Below are positions 34,572 through 42,945 of a stretch of 42,945 nt of DNA, one piece after another; positions within the stretch are counted from its first letter, which is position 1, and every line of letters starts with the position of its first letter. Made by a program: the position numbers and the translations under genes. This DNA comes from CAZAYP01 sp964489425 [NCBI: uncultured Verrucomicrobiota bacterium] (GTDB lineage Bacteria; Verrucomicrobiota; Kiritimatiellia; RZYC01). The notes below the pieces were generated by a model that saw nothing but the letters and a program-made list of their open reading frames with translations, ran no database searches and had not been told where the DNA came from. The stretch lies in the NCBI GenBank assembly GCA_964489425.1, contig CAZAYP010000003.1:1-42945 (forward strand), given 5' to 3'.

Positions 34572-35099
34572 ATGATAAAGACTGACAGGCGCTGGAATCT
34601 GGCAACGATACTCGTACAGAGTGTCCTGCTCTTCTTCGCCACATTTCTACTATCCGCGATGCCGCATCTCTTGGACGACACCTACGCGACCGTGCTTGAG
34701 GGGACGCCACTGCCAGCCATGACGGACTGGGCACGTGAAGTGGTACCCGAAGACATGGCAGGCATACTGTGCTTGGCGACGGGTGCGGCAATCACAAATC
34801 TCTGCATCGGGCTCATGCTGATTTCGACGGCAACGACAGCCCTGACTGCAACCCAGCGGACGATATTCCTGACTACGACGACATGGGGCATCGTCATTTT
34901 CAGCTCGATTTTTCTTCTTGTTGCGCTGGCACTGCCTTTCGTTACGATTTTCGGACGGCTGGCCACAGATGAAGAGATACAAAGCGAGGCCGTGCGATCC
35001 AGAAAGTGGATAATCTGGACCACGATCTATTGCGTAGCACTTGTGGTGATGACCGTTTCCATTTGCAGAAAGAGAAGGAAGGTCGAACCAGCGCTCTAA
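34572..35099 (+). CDS. Small multi-pass membrane protein, unknown function
   Basis: 175 residues from the ATG at 34572; a TTG 18 bases upstream would add six residues. About four hydrophobic segments (ATILVQSVLLFFATFLLSAM, LCLATGAAITNLCIGLMLIS, WGIVIFSSIFLLVALALPFV, IWTTIYCVALVVMTVSI) alternate with short loops. A conserved-looking PEDMAG motif sits in the first loop. No named family is recognised. It stands alone on its strand in the lower-GC accessory stretch. Confidence 0.6.
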   Translation: MIKTDRRWNLATILVQSVLLFFATFLLSAMPHLLDDTYATVLEGTPLPAMTDWAREVVPEDMAGILCLATGAAITNLCIGLMLISTATTALTATQRTIFLTTTTWGIVIFSSIFLLVALALPFVTIFGRLATDEEIQSEAVRSRKWIIWTTIYCVALVVMTVSICRKRRKVEPAL

Positions 35100-35125
35100 G
35101 GTTCACCGGATTCGCCAGAAGAATG

Positions 35126-35144
35126 CGAGACAGGAAACGTCTCG
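35126..35144 (+). terminator. Weak terminator-like hairpin
   Basis: A 6-bp stem (CGAGAC/GTCTCG) with a 7-base loop is followed by TTGTCT. It lies 27 bases past the membrane-protein stop. The short stem and poor T-run make this doubtful. Confidence 0.3.
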
Positions 35145-35179
35145 TTGTCTCCCCGCAGTCAGCATGTTAGTCTTACGCC

Positions 35180-35569
35180 ATGAGCAGGATGCTAGAACCG
35201 ATCAAGGTGCTCGCCTCCAGAAGTGAGGTGCGAATCTCGGACTACGGGTATGACGAACTCGCGGCGGACGGCATTCTCGCGCGGGAAGTGGTTGCGGGAT
35301 TGGCTTCGGCAGAGGTGCTGGAGGACTACCCTGACTTCCCGAAGGGGCCATGCGTGACGACCAGACACTACACCAAGCTCGTCCACGAGGGGGAGTACGT
35401 CGCAGAGGTTGATGTGGAACTGATCGAGGCCGACACCGGATGGTCTCCGTATCTGTCCCTCGACGACGCGTTCAGACTCGACGACGTACGCGAGGCGCTT
35501 CGCCGGCGTGACATTAGGTCGGCATCGCGCCAAGCGCGCCTGTTCACCCTCACCCCCGTAGCTGTATAG
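35180..35569 (+). CDS. Chimeric DUF4258-type/partner ORF of a toxin-antitoxin-like module
   Basis: A 129-residue frame that looks like two usually separate genes joined in frame. Residues ~15-58 match the N-terminal half of DUF4258 toxin-like proteins (RISDYGYDELAADGILAREV, then LEDYPDFPKGPCV). After the GTG at 35354 the sequence becomes VTTRHYTKLVHEGEYVAEVD, then GWSPYLSLDDAFRLDDVREA and ARLFTLTPVAV, the small partner protein normally encoded just downstream. The DUF4258 C-terminal half and the spacer are missing, as if deleted. Internal initiation at GTG 35354 could still make the partner alone (71 residues). An active toxin is unlikely. Confidence 0.65.
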   Translation: MSRMLEPIKVLASRSEVRISDYGYDELAADGILAREVVAGLASAEVLEDYPDFPKGPCVTTRHYTKLVHEGEYVAEVDVELIEADTGWSPYLSLDDAFRLDDVREALRRRDIRSASRQARLFTLTPVAV

Positions 35570-35828
35570 GAATGGCGAAGCGGGGCGCCGAGGCCGCCCA
35601 TGCCAACTCATCCGATCTACACTCCATGCCTCGGCTTCCAGCGACTCGTCACCCGCGCCGCTATGGTCCGGTCTGGCCGGGTGGGGAAAATTACCTCCCA
35701 GATGCCCCTTGAACATGATCCATCCTGGCGGCCGTTGCGGAGGTTCGACGCCTGGTCCGGCGCAGCGTCTCAACACAACGTTGATGGGCGGCCCTCTGGA
35801 TAAACGCTATTGGTTGGCCGAACAGGGC
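35570..35828. other. Spacer before the toxin-antitoxin pair
   Basis: About 260 bases between the chimeric ORF and the RelB/YafQ promoter. No convincing gene; a 67-codon frame at 35600 shows no domain. CACAACGTTGATGGGC near 35773 was examined as a cassette-boundary site and not accepted. Confidence 0.4.
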
Positions 35829-35857
35829 TTGACAATGTGTTGCAGAAGTAATACATT
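35829..35857 (+). promoter_or_regulatory. Sigma70 promoter of the RelB/YafQ pair
   Basis: TTGACA (35829-35834), a 17-base spacer and TACATT (35852-35857). Seven bases past the -10 falls on the ATG at 35864, and no Shine-Dalgarno sequence precedes that ATG, so the transcript may be leaderless. The AATACATTAT around the -10 could be the antitoxin operator. Confidence 0.65.
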
Positions 35858-35863
35858 ATCGGC

Positions 35864-36124
35864 ATGAACAAATCAGCTGTCATTCACGCGCGCATAGAGC
35901 CATCGACCAAATCCGTGGCGGAGCGGATTCTCCAGCGTCTAGGCGTCAGTCCGACCGAAGCGATTCGCATGTTCTATCGCCAAATTGCATTGCGGCGCGG
36001 CTTGCCGTTTGCAGTGGAAATCCCGAATCAGGTCACACGGGCCACGCTGGAGGATAGCGAGAAGGGGGTGGCCGTGGAGGAGTTTGACTCGGTCGAGAGC
36101 ATGGTGAAAAGCTGGAAGAGATGA
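35864..36124 (+). CDS. RelB/DinJ-family antitoxin
   Basis: An 86-residue protein of the RelB/DinJ family: an N-terminal ribbon-helix-helix (AVIHARIEPSTKSVAERILQ, then RLGVSPTEAIRMFYRQIALR) and a toxin-wrapping tail (DSVESMVKSWKR). It should bind and neutralise the toxin encoded next and repress its own promoter. Stop and start overlap as ATGA with the toxin gene. Confidence 0.9.
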   Translation: MNKSAVIHARIEPSTKSVAERILQRLGVSPTEAIRMFYRQIALRRGLPFAVEIPNQVTRATLEDSEKGVAVEEFDSVESMVKSWKR

Positions 36125-36390
36125 AGCGTCTCTTTCAGACCACCCAGTTCGCAAAGGACGTCAAACGGGCGGTCAAGCGGGGGAAGGATTTGGGAAAGCT
36201 GGAAGCGATGGTCCGTCTTCTGGCAGAAGGCAAGCCGCTTGATCCTCGGCATCGCGATCATCCGTTGTCAGGCGGGTGGCGTCGCAGTCGTGACTGTCAC
36301 ATCGAGGGGGACTGGATTCTGATCTACACGTGTGACAAGCGCATGGTTCGTTTGGAACGAACGGGAACACACATCGCCTTGTTCGTATAA
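36121..36390 (+). CDS. YafQ-family RelE-type mRNA interferase toxin
   Basis: An 89-residue protein of the RelE superfamily, closest to YafQ: a KRLFQTTQFAKDVKRAVKRG helix, then DPRHRDHPLSGGW, RDCHIEGDWILIYTCD and GTHIALF. The histidines, the RDCHIEGDW aspartate and the C-terminal THIALF histidine correspond to the residues YafQ uses to cleave ribosome-bound mRNA. It forms a coupled pair with the RelB/DinJ antitoxin. The module sits in the lower-GC accessory stretch between the trkH block and the right-hand giant gene. Confidence 0.92.
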   Translation: MKRLFQTTQFAKDVKRAVKRGKDLGKLEAMVRLLAEGKPLDPRHRDHPLSGGWRRSRDCHIEGDWILIYTCDKRMVRLERTGTHIALFV

Positions 36391-36496
36391 CAGAACGGCC
36401 TGCCGCTCGTTGACGCCCGCCTGAACTGTTCGCGCACCCGCTTGCAGCAGCGGCGCCATGGCTTCCTATGGACCCGACGGAGGCCGATCAACGGGC

Positions 36497-39400
36497 TCAG
36501 TGCAGGTCAGACGACGGGTTTTGATAATACCGCGGCGGCGTCCAGGTAAACGGAACTTTGTTGGTGACGCTGCGGATCACGATGCCGTCATCCGCCTTGA
36601 TCATGCCGTTGTAATAGTTTTTCCACGCCCCGTCAAAATACTGCCAGCGGTTGTCCTTGTAGAATATTTGCGGCCCGTTACGCTGGGAGATTTTGTTGTA
36701 TGTCCACAGTGCGTCCGAGACTGGCGCGCTGCCACGCCAGGCGCCAAAACCGGCCGCGAGCAGGGAATTCAACATGTTGGTAGAGATATCAGCAGGCAGA
36801 TTGAATGTCGCGTAAGTGTACGCCCGATTGGATGAATTGGATCCGCCCAAGATGGTTACCTGCGGCGGGTCATTGGTCAACGGGAGCCGGCCGGTGAAGA
36901 AGATCTGCGTACTGATGACGCCCGCCGGAATATCCACAATAAAGGACTGGTTGTCCGGCAAATACGCATTGGTGGCCAGCGCGCCGACGTGGCCGGGCGC
37001 CGCCAGGCTGTAACGCCAAGCCTGTTCTGCGGTCAGATAGACCTGCTGGGTGGCATCCCAGCCATTGATGCCGGACCGCATCCAACTGATCCGGGTAGCG
37101 TTGGCGGCCACGTCATTGGCAGGAAGATTGGTGCCGAAGACGAAGGCCACCGTATGGTCATCGGGCGTACCGGGCAGCGCCACCCAGTTGCGGCCGGAAT
37201 AGAGCCGGATGCGCTTGCCCACGTAGACCTGGAGGCTGGCTTTTTTGCGATCGCCCGAGTTCCAGTGGTCCTTGTAGGCGACGCGATAGAAGCGCAGTTT
37301 GTCGCCCATGGCGTGGGGGTTGTGATCCGTGTATTCCAGCGTGTTGGTGCTGCCCAACAAGCCCCACGCCGCGGAGTTGGTCATGATATCGCTGTACCCG
37401 GCAGCATCCGAGTAAATGACATCATACGTCTTGGCCGCCTCGACTCCGGTCCAACTCAACTTGACCGCGCTGGCCGCCTCGGGCTCCGTCCGCGTCACGG
37501 TGAGGAAGCCCATCAGGATATTGGTCTGGGCGCTGAGGGTTCCGTGGTTGCCGGCCAGGTCCAACCCGGCCACGGCAAAGCCATAGCGCTGGCCGCTGAT
37601 CAGGTTGGTTATGACGATCATGTTGGTCTGGCGCATGCCCAACTGGGCATAACGGGTCACATCATAATATTGGTCCGTGGTCGACACGGCATGGTCGCCG
37701 TAATTCCAATAGACCCGGTAAGAATGCCAGGGCGCCAGGTTGTCGTGGGCCACGGTATCCCATTGCAGGCCGGCTTGGCTTTCATAGTCCGAGACGCCCA
37801 CGAAATGCAGGTTCTGGGGTTGCGCCGGCGGAGTCCGGTCAATCTTCAGCACGTACCAGGCGTTGGGGCCTTTGGCGCGGTCGTTGGCGCGGTCCTGATC
37901 GTTGTCCACCGCAAACACGTAGCCGGTGTGGATGCCTTCCAGCAAACTCGCGCCGGCCAAGGTGAAGTTGGTGCTGTCGTTCAACGTGTCGCCATCGGCC
38001 GGCGTGGACGGCGCCGTGGCGTCCAACGCCGTGCGCCGGTACTCGTAGATGCCGGAGTTCGGGTCCCGATCCCGGGCCGCCAGGAAGGTGATATCCAAGC
38101 TCGCCAGGTTGGTCCAGACCGGGATGCCGGCCACGCGCACATCGTCAAAGTAGATATCGCGGGCCGCGTGCGTCACGGCATGCACCCGCAACGTCACGGC
38201 CGTGTTGGTGTCGTAAATCTGGAACGCATAGTTCTCGTACGCGGCCGCGTTGTCCACGGCGGCTTCGGCGATCCGGGTCCAAGCCGCGCCCTGGGCCCGC
38301 TCCACGCTGATGGTTTCGACGCCGGCGCCGCTCAGGTACGCCGCCAGGGTCAATTGGGCCGGGTAATCCACGGGGGGCAGAACCAGATAGTCGCCGGCGG
38401 TATTGAACACGGCGCGGCGGCCATCGCCATCGCTGGCGGTGCCGTTCCCCGTCGCCATGCCATGGCCGGCCCATTCTCCGAAGGCGTCGGTGTCGGTCCA
38501 GTTGCCCTCGGCATGCGGGATCCAGTCGCTGAAGAATCCGCAACGGATCAGTTCCGGCATAACCACCATGTCCAAGCCTTGCATGGCCGGCCCGCAGGTA
38601 TCATCATCGCGCACTTGGGCGGCGGTGAGGAAGGTCAGCAGGTAGTTGGTACGCACCGCGCGGTCATAGGGGACATCGTCGCCGACCATGCCCACGGCAT
38701 CGGCATAGGCGCCCCGGTCGTTATCCATATCCTCGGCGCTGAGGGTGATGTAATAGGTGTTGGTAGCGTCGAAATCGCCGATGGTAAACGCGTTGTTCTG
38801 GTACGTGGTGACACTGGTGACGCCATTGCAACCCAGGAACCGGTTGCTGAAGAGGTTGTCTTCCGGGGTGCCGGCCACGCGCTGGGTGGTGCTGCCGTTG
38901 TAGCACCAGACTTCCCAGTTCGGCGTGACCCGCCCGTCCGCGGCCACGATATTGCAACTGGCGTTGAGGTTGGTCAGGAAGATGCCGCTGGGATCAGTCC
39001 AGCGGACGGCAAAATCTATCGGCGCGGCGGGATTGGCCAACTCGGCATCGGTGATGGTGGTGTTGGTGGCCACGCCGTTGTAGTTGGTCACGCCCAGGTA
39101 CGCCAGGGTCGGGACGGGGCCGGCGGCATCGTCATCCGCCAGGGACACGGTAAACGTGGCGTCGCTGGCCGCGGACAAAGCGCCGGACGCATCGCGCGCG
39201 CGGACGCGCCAGTTGTACGAGCCGCTATCCATGCCGGCCAGGTCCGCCACGTCCAGGACCCACGCGTTGCTGGCGACGTTTTCGCGGTGGATGATGGCGG
39301 CGTTTTCGGCCCAGGCCGCGTGGTTGATCTCCACCAGGTAGCTGGTGACGTGATCATTCGCGTCCGCCGCCTTGTTCCATGTGAACCGCGCCAAGCCGTC

Positions 39401-42400
39401 CGTGCTTTCGACGTGGCCGTTGCCGTTGACCCGCGCTGACATGGCGGCGGGCGCCGCGGGCGGCAGGTTGGTGACCACGCCCTGGCCGTCCAACGCGATA
39501 TCGAACCAAGTATCCACATCGCCGTCCGCCAGTTCCTCGTCCCAGGCCGAGGCATTGCCCTCGCCGTCGTCATAGCCGTATTTCACGATGTTCAGCGCGT
39601 CCAGCGCATCGGTCGTGGCAAAGTCGGCGGTGGTATCCCCGTCGTTGGCCCACCCGCCGGGGACGTTGGCGTGATAGGCCGCCACGGTGAACCGGCCGGT
39701 GCAACTGCCGGTCAGGCCGAGGTCAGCGCGGGCGATGCGGAACTCCATCAAGTTGTTGGCCGCGGAGAAGTTCACCTGGTCATTGCCCGAGGTCGGCGGG
39801 GCGTACCAGCTTGACCCGTCATCGGCGTACAGCTCGATGCGCTGGCCCACGCCGTTGACCGTGTGGACGAGGATGTTGCGCTCCGGGTAATGGGCGTTGG
39901 CCGGGCCTTCGTAGCCGGCGCCCAGGGCGGTGTCGGCGTCATCGCCAAGCCAGGTCATGGCGCTGTCGGCCGGGACGCGATCCGCATCCACGCCGATGGC
40001 CAGGCAGGGGTAGGCCACATCCGTGAGGTCGCGGAACCGGGCCAGGAAATAGAGGTGGGTGGGGCTTGCGTAGACCCGGAACTCGGTCAGATCCACGTCG
40101 CTGTCGTGGTCGGAATCGGCGCGCGCTTCCCACTGCTTGTCGGCCACGATGAACTCGCCGGCGCTGATGGTGGACGCATTCACCACGCCGGGCGCGACGC
40201 CCAGCCAGTCGCTGCCATCGCCATCCACGTTGGGGCCGCCGGCGAGGGTGGCCTGGCTGCCCGCCAACGGCGTGCCGTTGGTGTAGTAGTTCACCAGGGT
40301 TCCGGCCCCGTTATACTCGAAAATCTTCACGTAATAGGTGGTGGTGGGCGCCAGGCCGGTCAAGAGGAACGTGGACCCGTTGCTGTTATAGCAAATCCGG
40401 TGGCCGCTACCCTGGTCCGCGGCGGCACTGAAATCCGCATTGACCCCGGACGGCGCCACGCCGTCCGCGGGCGCCCAACTCACCGTGGCTCCGGACCTCA
40501 CTACCACGATGCGATTGGACCCGTTGCCGCTGGTCCAGGTCACGGTCATCCGGTTGGTGTCCACGCCCGAGAACGACAGGCCGGCGGCATGGGCGGTGGG
40601 CTCAGCAGCCATCGCGCCCTGGCTGGCCGCGCCAAAGGTATCGGTCTTGTAGTTCTCGCGCAGGCCGGAGTCGCCCGTTCCGTCCGTGCCATTGAATTCG
40701 TAGACCTGGAAATAATATGTTTCGCCCGCGGACAGGCCGTTCACCGTCACATTGCTGCTGCTGCCGCGATACACCACGTAGCCGCCGCCCAGCGCCGTGC
40801 CGCTGCCGTAGCGCGCCGCCGCGGCATAGGTGCGACCATCGGCCGGGTCGGCGGACGGCGCCGCGCCCTGCCGGCAGACGACCAGCGTGTTGGACCCGGA
40901 GCCACCCGTCCAACTCACCACCATCTGCGTGGTGGCGATGCTGCTGAAGGTGGGGTTGTCGGCGGCCACACCAGGCTGGCTGGCGAGCACCGTGAGGTTG
41001 TAGGATGGCAACGTGCCATAATACGCATTGCCGCGTGTATAGTTGGCGCCGTTGGTAAAAACCGCCCAATACCCGCTGGCCGTGTTGGTGCCCGTGGCGG
41101 TGGTATAGTACTGGTCATCCATCTCAGACGCAAAATACGTCGCATAAGCATCCAGCGCGGTTGGGCAGCTTTCCTTGGTGGTTGAACAAAAAACCCACAA
41201 CCAGTTGGTCGATCCCTCGGTTGTCGGGCGGTCGTCCCATTCGCCCGTGAAGGCCAGGATATGCTCGCCAGCGACGCCCAGCGCAAAACCGGTTTCAGAT
41301 GCATAGACGCTGCCGAGACTGGCCGTGGTGGTGCCCGTGATCGTCACCACGGTCCCGGCCTTGACAATGGCGCTGTGCGACCAGGTCACCGCGCCGTCCG
41401 CCGTGGCCCATGAGCCGGACCAGTGGTTGTTGGCAAACGTGATCTGGGTCTCGGCCGGGATATCGTTAAGCGCCACAAAGGCAAACTGGTCGGAACTGTC
41501 CCCCTGCAGGACGATGACCGCCACATCGCCCGCGGTCAGCGTATAGGGCGGGGGCAGCGCCGTGGCCGGGGTGATCTGGCTGCCGGATAGCGGCGTGCCG
41601 TTGGTCAGGTAATTCACCAGGGATCCAGACCCATTATACTCAAAAACCTTCACGTAATAGGTCGTGGTGGGCGCCAACCCGGTCAGGCTGACGATGGCGC
41701 CGTTGCTGTTGTAACAAATCTTGTTGCCGCCGCCCTGGTCCGTGGCGGTGCTGAAGTTGCCGCTGACGCCGGAGGGCGCCACGCCATCCGTGGGCGTCCA
41801 AGTCACCGCGGACCCGGCTTTCACGACCACGATCCGGTTGGACCCGTCGCCGCTGGTCCAAAGCACCGTCATGCGGTTCGTGCCCAGCGAGGCAAACGAC
41901 AGCCCGGATGCATGCACCGTGGGCTCGCCGGCCATCGTGGCCTGGCTGCCGGCCAGCGGCGTGCCATTGGTGTAGTAGTTCACCGCGGCATCCGACCCGT
42001 TATACTCGAATATCCTGACGTAATAGGTCGTGTCCGCGGCCAGGCCGCTCAGGGTAAAGTTGGTGCCGCTGCCGTCGTAACCGATCTTGTTGCCGTCGCC
42101 CTGGTCCGCGGCTGATCCGAAGTTGCCATTGACCCCGGACGGCGCCACGCCGTCTGCAGGAGTCCAGGTCACTGCCGACCCTGCTTTCACCACCACCACG
42201 CGGTTGGACCCGTTGCCGCGGGCCCAGGTCAAGGTCATCTGGTTTGTAGCTATGGAACTGAACGCGAGGCTGGTTGCATGGGTGGTGGGCTCAATGGCCA
42301 GGGTCGACTGGTTACCCGCCAACGGCGCAGCATTGGTATAATAGTTCGCCGTTGATGTGCCGCCGTTGTACTCGAAGACTTTCACGTAATAGGTCGTGGC

Positions 42401-42945
42401 GGGCGCCAGGCCAATCAAGCCGAAGCCTGCACCGCTCCCGTCGTAACAGATCTTGTTGCCGCTGCCCTGATCCGTGGCGGTAGCCAGGTTGCTGCTCACC
42501 CCGGACGGTGCAGTGCCGTCTGCCGGGGTCCAACTCACCTCGGACCCGGCTTTGACCACCACGATGCGGTTGGACCCGTCGCCGCGAGTCCAGTTGAGGG
42601 TCATCCGGTTGGTGCCCACCAGCGTAAAGGCCAGGCTGGACGCATGCGCCGTGGGCTCCACGGCCAGGGTGATCTGGCTGCCGGCCAGGGGCGTGCCATT
42701 GGTCAGGTAATTCACCGCGGCCGCGGCCCCGTTATACTCGAAGACCTTCACGTAATACGTGGTGGTCGGGGCCAGGCCGGTCAAGGTGAAACTGGCGCCG
42801 CTGCCGTTGTACCCCATCTTGTTGCCGCTGCCCTGGTCCGTGGCCGCGCCGAAATCCGCATCGACCCCGGCCGGCGCCACGCCATCCGCAGGTGTCCAAC
42901 TCACCGCTGACCCGGCTTTGACCACCACGATGCGGTTGGACCCGT
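36497..42945 (-). CDS. Giant Fn3-like exported protein, 5' end beyond window
   Basis: At least 2148 codons; the frame stays open to the right edge, so the N-terminus and signal are missing. From the edge: four tandem Fn3-like units with exact 366-base spacing (SNRIVVVKAGSAVSWTPADG, then TTYYVKVFEYNG). Next is a lamin-tail-like segment (AGDVAVIVLQGDSSDQFAFV, FANNHWSGSW), two more Fn3-like units and a probable sugar-binding jelly roll (DVDLTEFRVYASPTHLYFLA, YADDGSSWYAP). Further Fn3-like modules and a C-terminal segment end YQNPSSDLH (RLYSGRNWVALPGTPDDHTV, WQYFDGAWKNYYNGMIKADD). It is presumably a surface or matrix protein. Large frames on the opposite strand are GC-rich shadows. It reads leftward and stops 106 bases from the YafQ gene. 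Confidence 0.85.
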   Translation of the reverse strand, partial: GSNRIVVVKAGSAVSWTPADGVAPAGVDADFGAATDQGSGNKMGYNGSGASFTLTGLAPTTTYYVKVFEYNGAAAAVNYLTNGTPLAGSQITLAVEPTAHASSLAFTLVGTNRMTLNWTRGDGSNRIVVVKAGSEVSWTPADGTAPSGVSSNLATATDQGSGNKICYDGSGAGFGLIGLAPATTYYVKVFEYNGGTSTANYYTNAAPLAGNQSTLAIEPTTHATSLAFSSIATNQMTLTWARGNGSNRVVVVKAGSAVTWTPADGVAPSGVNGNFGSAADQGDGNKIGYDGSGTNFTLSGLAADTTYYVRIFEYNGSDAAVNYYTNGTPLAGSQATMAGEPTVHASGLSFASLGTNRMTVLWTSGDGSNRIVVVKAGSAVTWTPTDGVAPSGVSGNFSTATDQGGGNKICYNSNGAIVSLTGLAPTTTYYVKVFEYNGSGSLVNYLTNGTPLSGSQITPATALPPPYTLTAGDVAVIVLQGDSSDQFAFVALNDIPAETQITFANNHWSGSWATADGAVTWSHSAIVKAGTVVTITGTTTASLGSVYASETGFALGVAGEHILAFTGEWDDRPTTEGSTNWLWVFCSTTKESCPTALDAYATYFASEMDDQYYTTATGTNTASGYWAVFTNGANYTRGNAYYGTLPSYNLTVLASQPGVAADNPTFSSIATTQMVVSWTGGSGSNTLVVCRQGAAPSADPADGRTYAAAARYGSGTALGGGYVVYRGSSSNVTVNGLSAGETYYFQVYEFNGTDGTGDSGLRENYKTDTFGAASQGAMAAEPTAHAAGLSFSGVDTNRMTVTWTSGNGSNRIVVVRSGATVSWAPADGVAPSGVNADFSAAADQGSGHRICYNSNGSTFLLTGLAPTTTYYVKIFEYNGAGTLVNYYTNGTPLAGSQATLAGGPNVDGDGSDWLGVAPGVVNASTISAGEFIVADKQWEARADSDHDSDVDLTEFRVYASPTHLYFLARFRDLTDVAYPCLAIGVDADRVPADSAMTWLGDDADTALGAGYEGPANAHYPERNILVHTVNGVGQRIELYADDGSSWYAPPTSGNDQVNFSAANNLMEFRIARADLGLTGSCTGRFTVAAYHANVPGGWANDGDTTADFATTDALDALNIVKYGYDDGEGNASAWDEELADGDVDTWFDIALDGQGVVTNLPPAAPAAMSARVNGNGHVESTDGLARFTWNKAADANDHVTSYLVEINHAAWAENAAIIHRENVASNAWVLDVADLAGMDSGSYNWRVRARDASGALSAASDATFTVSLADDDAAGPVPTLAYLGVTNYNGVATNTTITDAELANPAAPIDFAVRWTDPSGIFLTNLNASCNIVAADGRVTPNWEVWCYNGSTTQRVAGTPEDNLFSNRFLGCNGVTSVTTYQNNAFTIGDFDATNTYYITLSAEDMDNDRGAYADAVGMVGDDVPYDRAVRTNYLLTFLTAAQVRDDDTCGPAMQGLDMVVMPELIRCGFFSDWIPHAEGNWTDTDAFGEWAGHGMATGNGTASDGDGRRAVFNTAGDYLVLPPVDYPAQLTLAAYLSGAGVETISVERAQGAAWTRIAEAAVDNAAAYENYAFQIYDTNTAVTLRVHAVTHAARDIYFDDVRVAGIPVWTNLASLDITFLAARDRDPNSGIYEYRRTALDATAPSTPADGDTLNDSTNFTLAGASLLEGIHTGYVFAVDNDQDRANDRAKGPNAWYVLKIDRTPPAQPQNLHFVGVSDYESQAGLQWDTVAHDNLAPWHSYRVYWNYGDHAVSTTDQYYDVTRYAQLGMRQTNMIVITNLISGQRYGFAVAGLDLAGNHGTLSAQTNILMGFLTVTRTEPEAASAVKLSWTGVEAAKTYDVIYSDAAGYSDIMTNSAAWGLLGSTNTLEYTDHNPHAMGDKLRFYRVAYKDHWNSGDRKKASLQVYVGKRIRLYSGRNWVALPGTPDDHTVAFVFGTNLPANDVAANATRISWMRSGINGWDATQQVYLTAEQAWRYSLAAPGHVGALATNAYLPDNQSFIVDIPAGVISTQIFFTGRLPLTNDPPQVTILGGSNSSNRAYTYATFNLPADISTNMLNSLLAAGFGAWRGSAPVSDALWTYNKISQRNGPQIFYKDNRWQYFDGAWKNYYNGMIKADDGIVIRSVTNKVPFTWTPPRYYQNPSSDLH
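41834..42945. repeat. Exact 366-base tandem Fn3-like units
   Basis: The word (G/C)CGGTTGGACCCGT occurs at 41834, 42200, 42566 and 42932, each exactly 366 bases (122 codons) from the next. Units differ by scattered substitutions. The array continues past the right edge. Confidence 0.9.

Noticed and set aside
34200-36480. An integron-like cassette array (GCGTTAGCTG near 34220, GTTAGTC near 35166, ACGTTGATGGGC near 35777, CGTTGACGCC near 36409)
   Set aside because: Each resembles the GTTRRRY side of an attC site, but no paired RYYYAAC side, matching inner arms or integrase gene is present. The sites do not share a common fold.
36989-39439. An 816-codon frame on the plus strand opposite the right-hand giant gene
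   Set aside because: It is a GC-rich shadow: no domain, heavy in Gly, Val, Arg and His, and it mirrors the codon structure of the real Fn3-like gene on the other strand. The 440-codon frame at 39863-41185 is rejected for the same reason.
1-42945. tRNA, rRNA and CRISPR features
   Set aside because: A reading for T-loop-like GGTTCGA words and for regularly spaced short repeats gave only chance matches inside coding sequence. No rRNA-like stretch was seen.

Overview
The window comes from a GC-rich bacterium. GC-rich housekeeping genes (ruvA, ychF, pyrG, a TrkH-type transporter) alternate with very large exported proteins built from fibronectin-like, glycine-rich and beta-helix modules, and with a tandem family of SUMF1/FGE-fold exported proteins. 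That mix, and the style of the exported proteins, suggests the PVC group (Kiritimatiellota, Verrucomicrobiota or Lentisphaerota). This placement is an inference from gene style; no 16S or other phylogenetic marker was compared.

Layout. Bases 1-1582 (minus): an HDOD-domain protein cut by the window edge, translationally coupled to a DUF3047 exported protein. Bases 1583-2221: a 640-base gap holding a long imperfect hairpin and a second degenerate inverted repeat. Bases 2222-7467 (plus): a radical SAM/SPASM protein, a short MscS-like channel coupled to a CheY-like receiver, a membrane-anchored zinc-ribbon protein, RuvA, a second radical SAM protein and an HD hydrolase. Bases 7455-9311 (minus): a HEAT-repeat membrane protein and a small coiled-coil protein. 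Bases 9452-16572: a secreted papain-family protease with Fn3-like repeats, a DUF1275 membrane protein, YchF, and two coupled exported proteins of unknown function.

Bases 16631-31168 look like an accessory island bracketed by an exact 26-base direct repeat. It holds a frameshifted 3' piece of a glycosyltransferase, three tandem SUMF1-fold paralogues, a 3201-residue composite surface protein with an internal 825-base tandem repeat, and a 3' remnant of a fourth SUMF1-fold copy next to the pyrG stop. Then come pyrG and trkH (minus), a structured 128-base repeat, a small membrane protein, a chimeric DUF4258-type ORF and a RelB/YafQ toxin-antitoxin pair. The last 6.4 kb is the 3' part of another giant Fn3-like protein that runs off the right edge and contains exact 366-base tandem units.

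Main discovery. The C-termini of the three SUMF1-fold paralogues carry the codon signature of diversity-generating retroelement (DGR) variable regions. At 17 aligned columns the first two codon positions vary while the third is always C or T, and the family's framework residues (W, R, R, P, GFR) stay fixed. The two catalytic cysteines of formylglycine-generating enzyme fall in two of these variable columns and are absent. The simplest reading is a set of exported, diversified C-type-lectin-fold binding proteins. No reverse transcriptase or template repeat is visible here, so the rest of the system would have to lie elsewhere in the genome.
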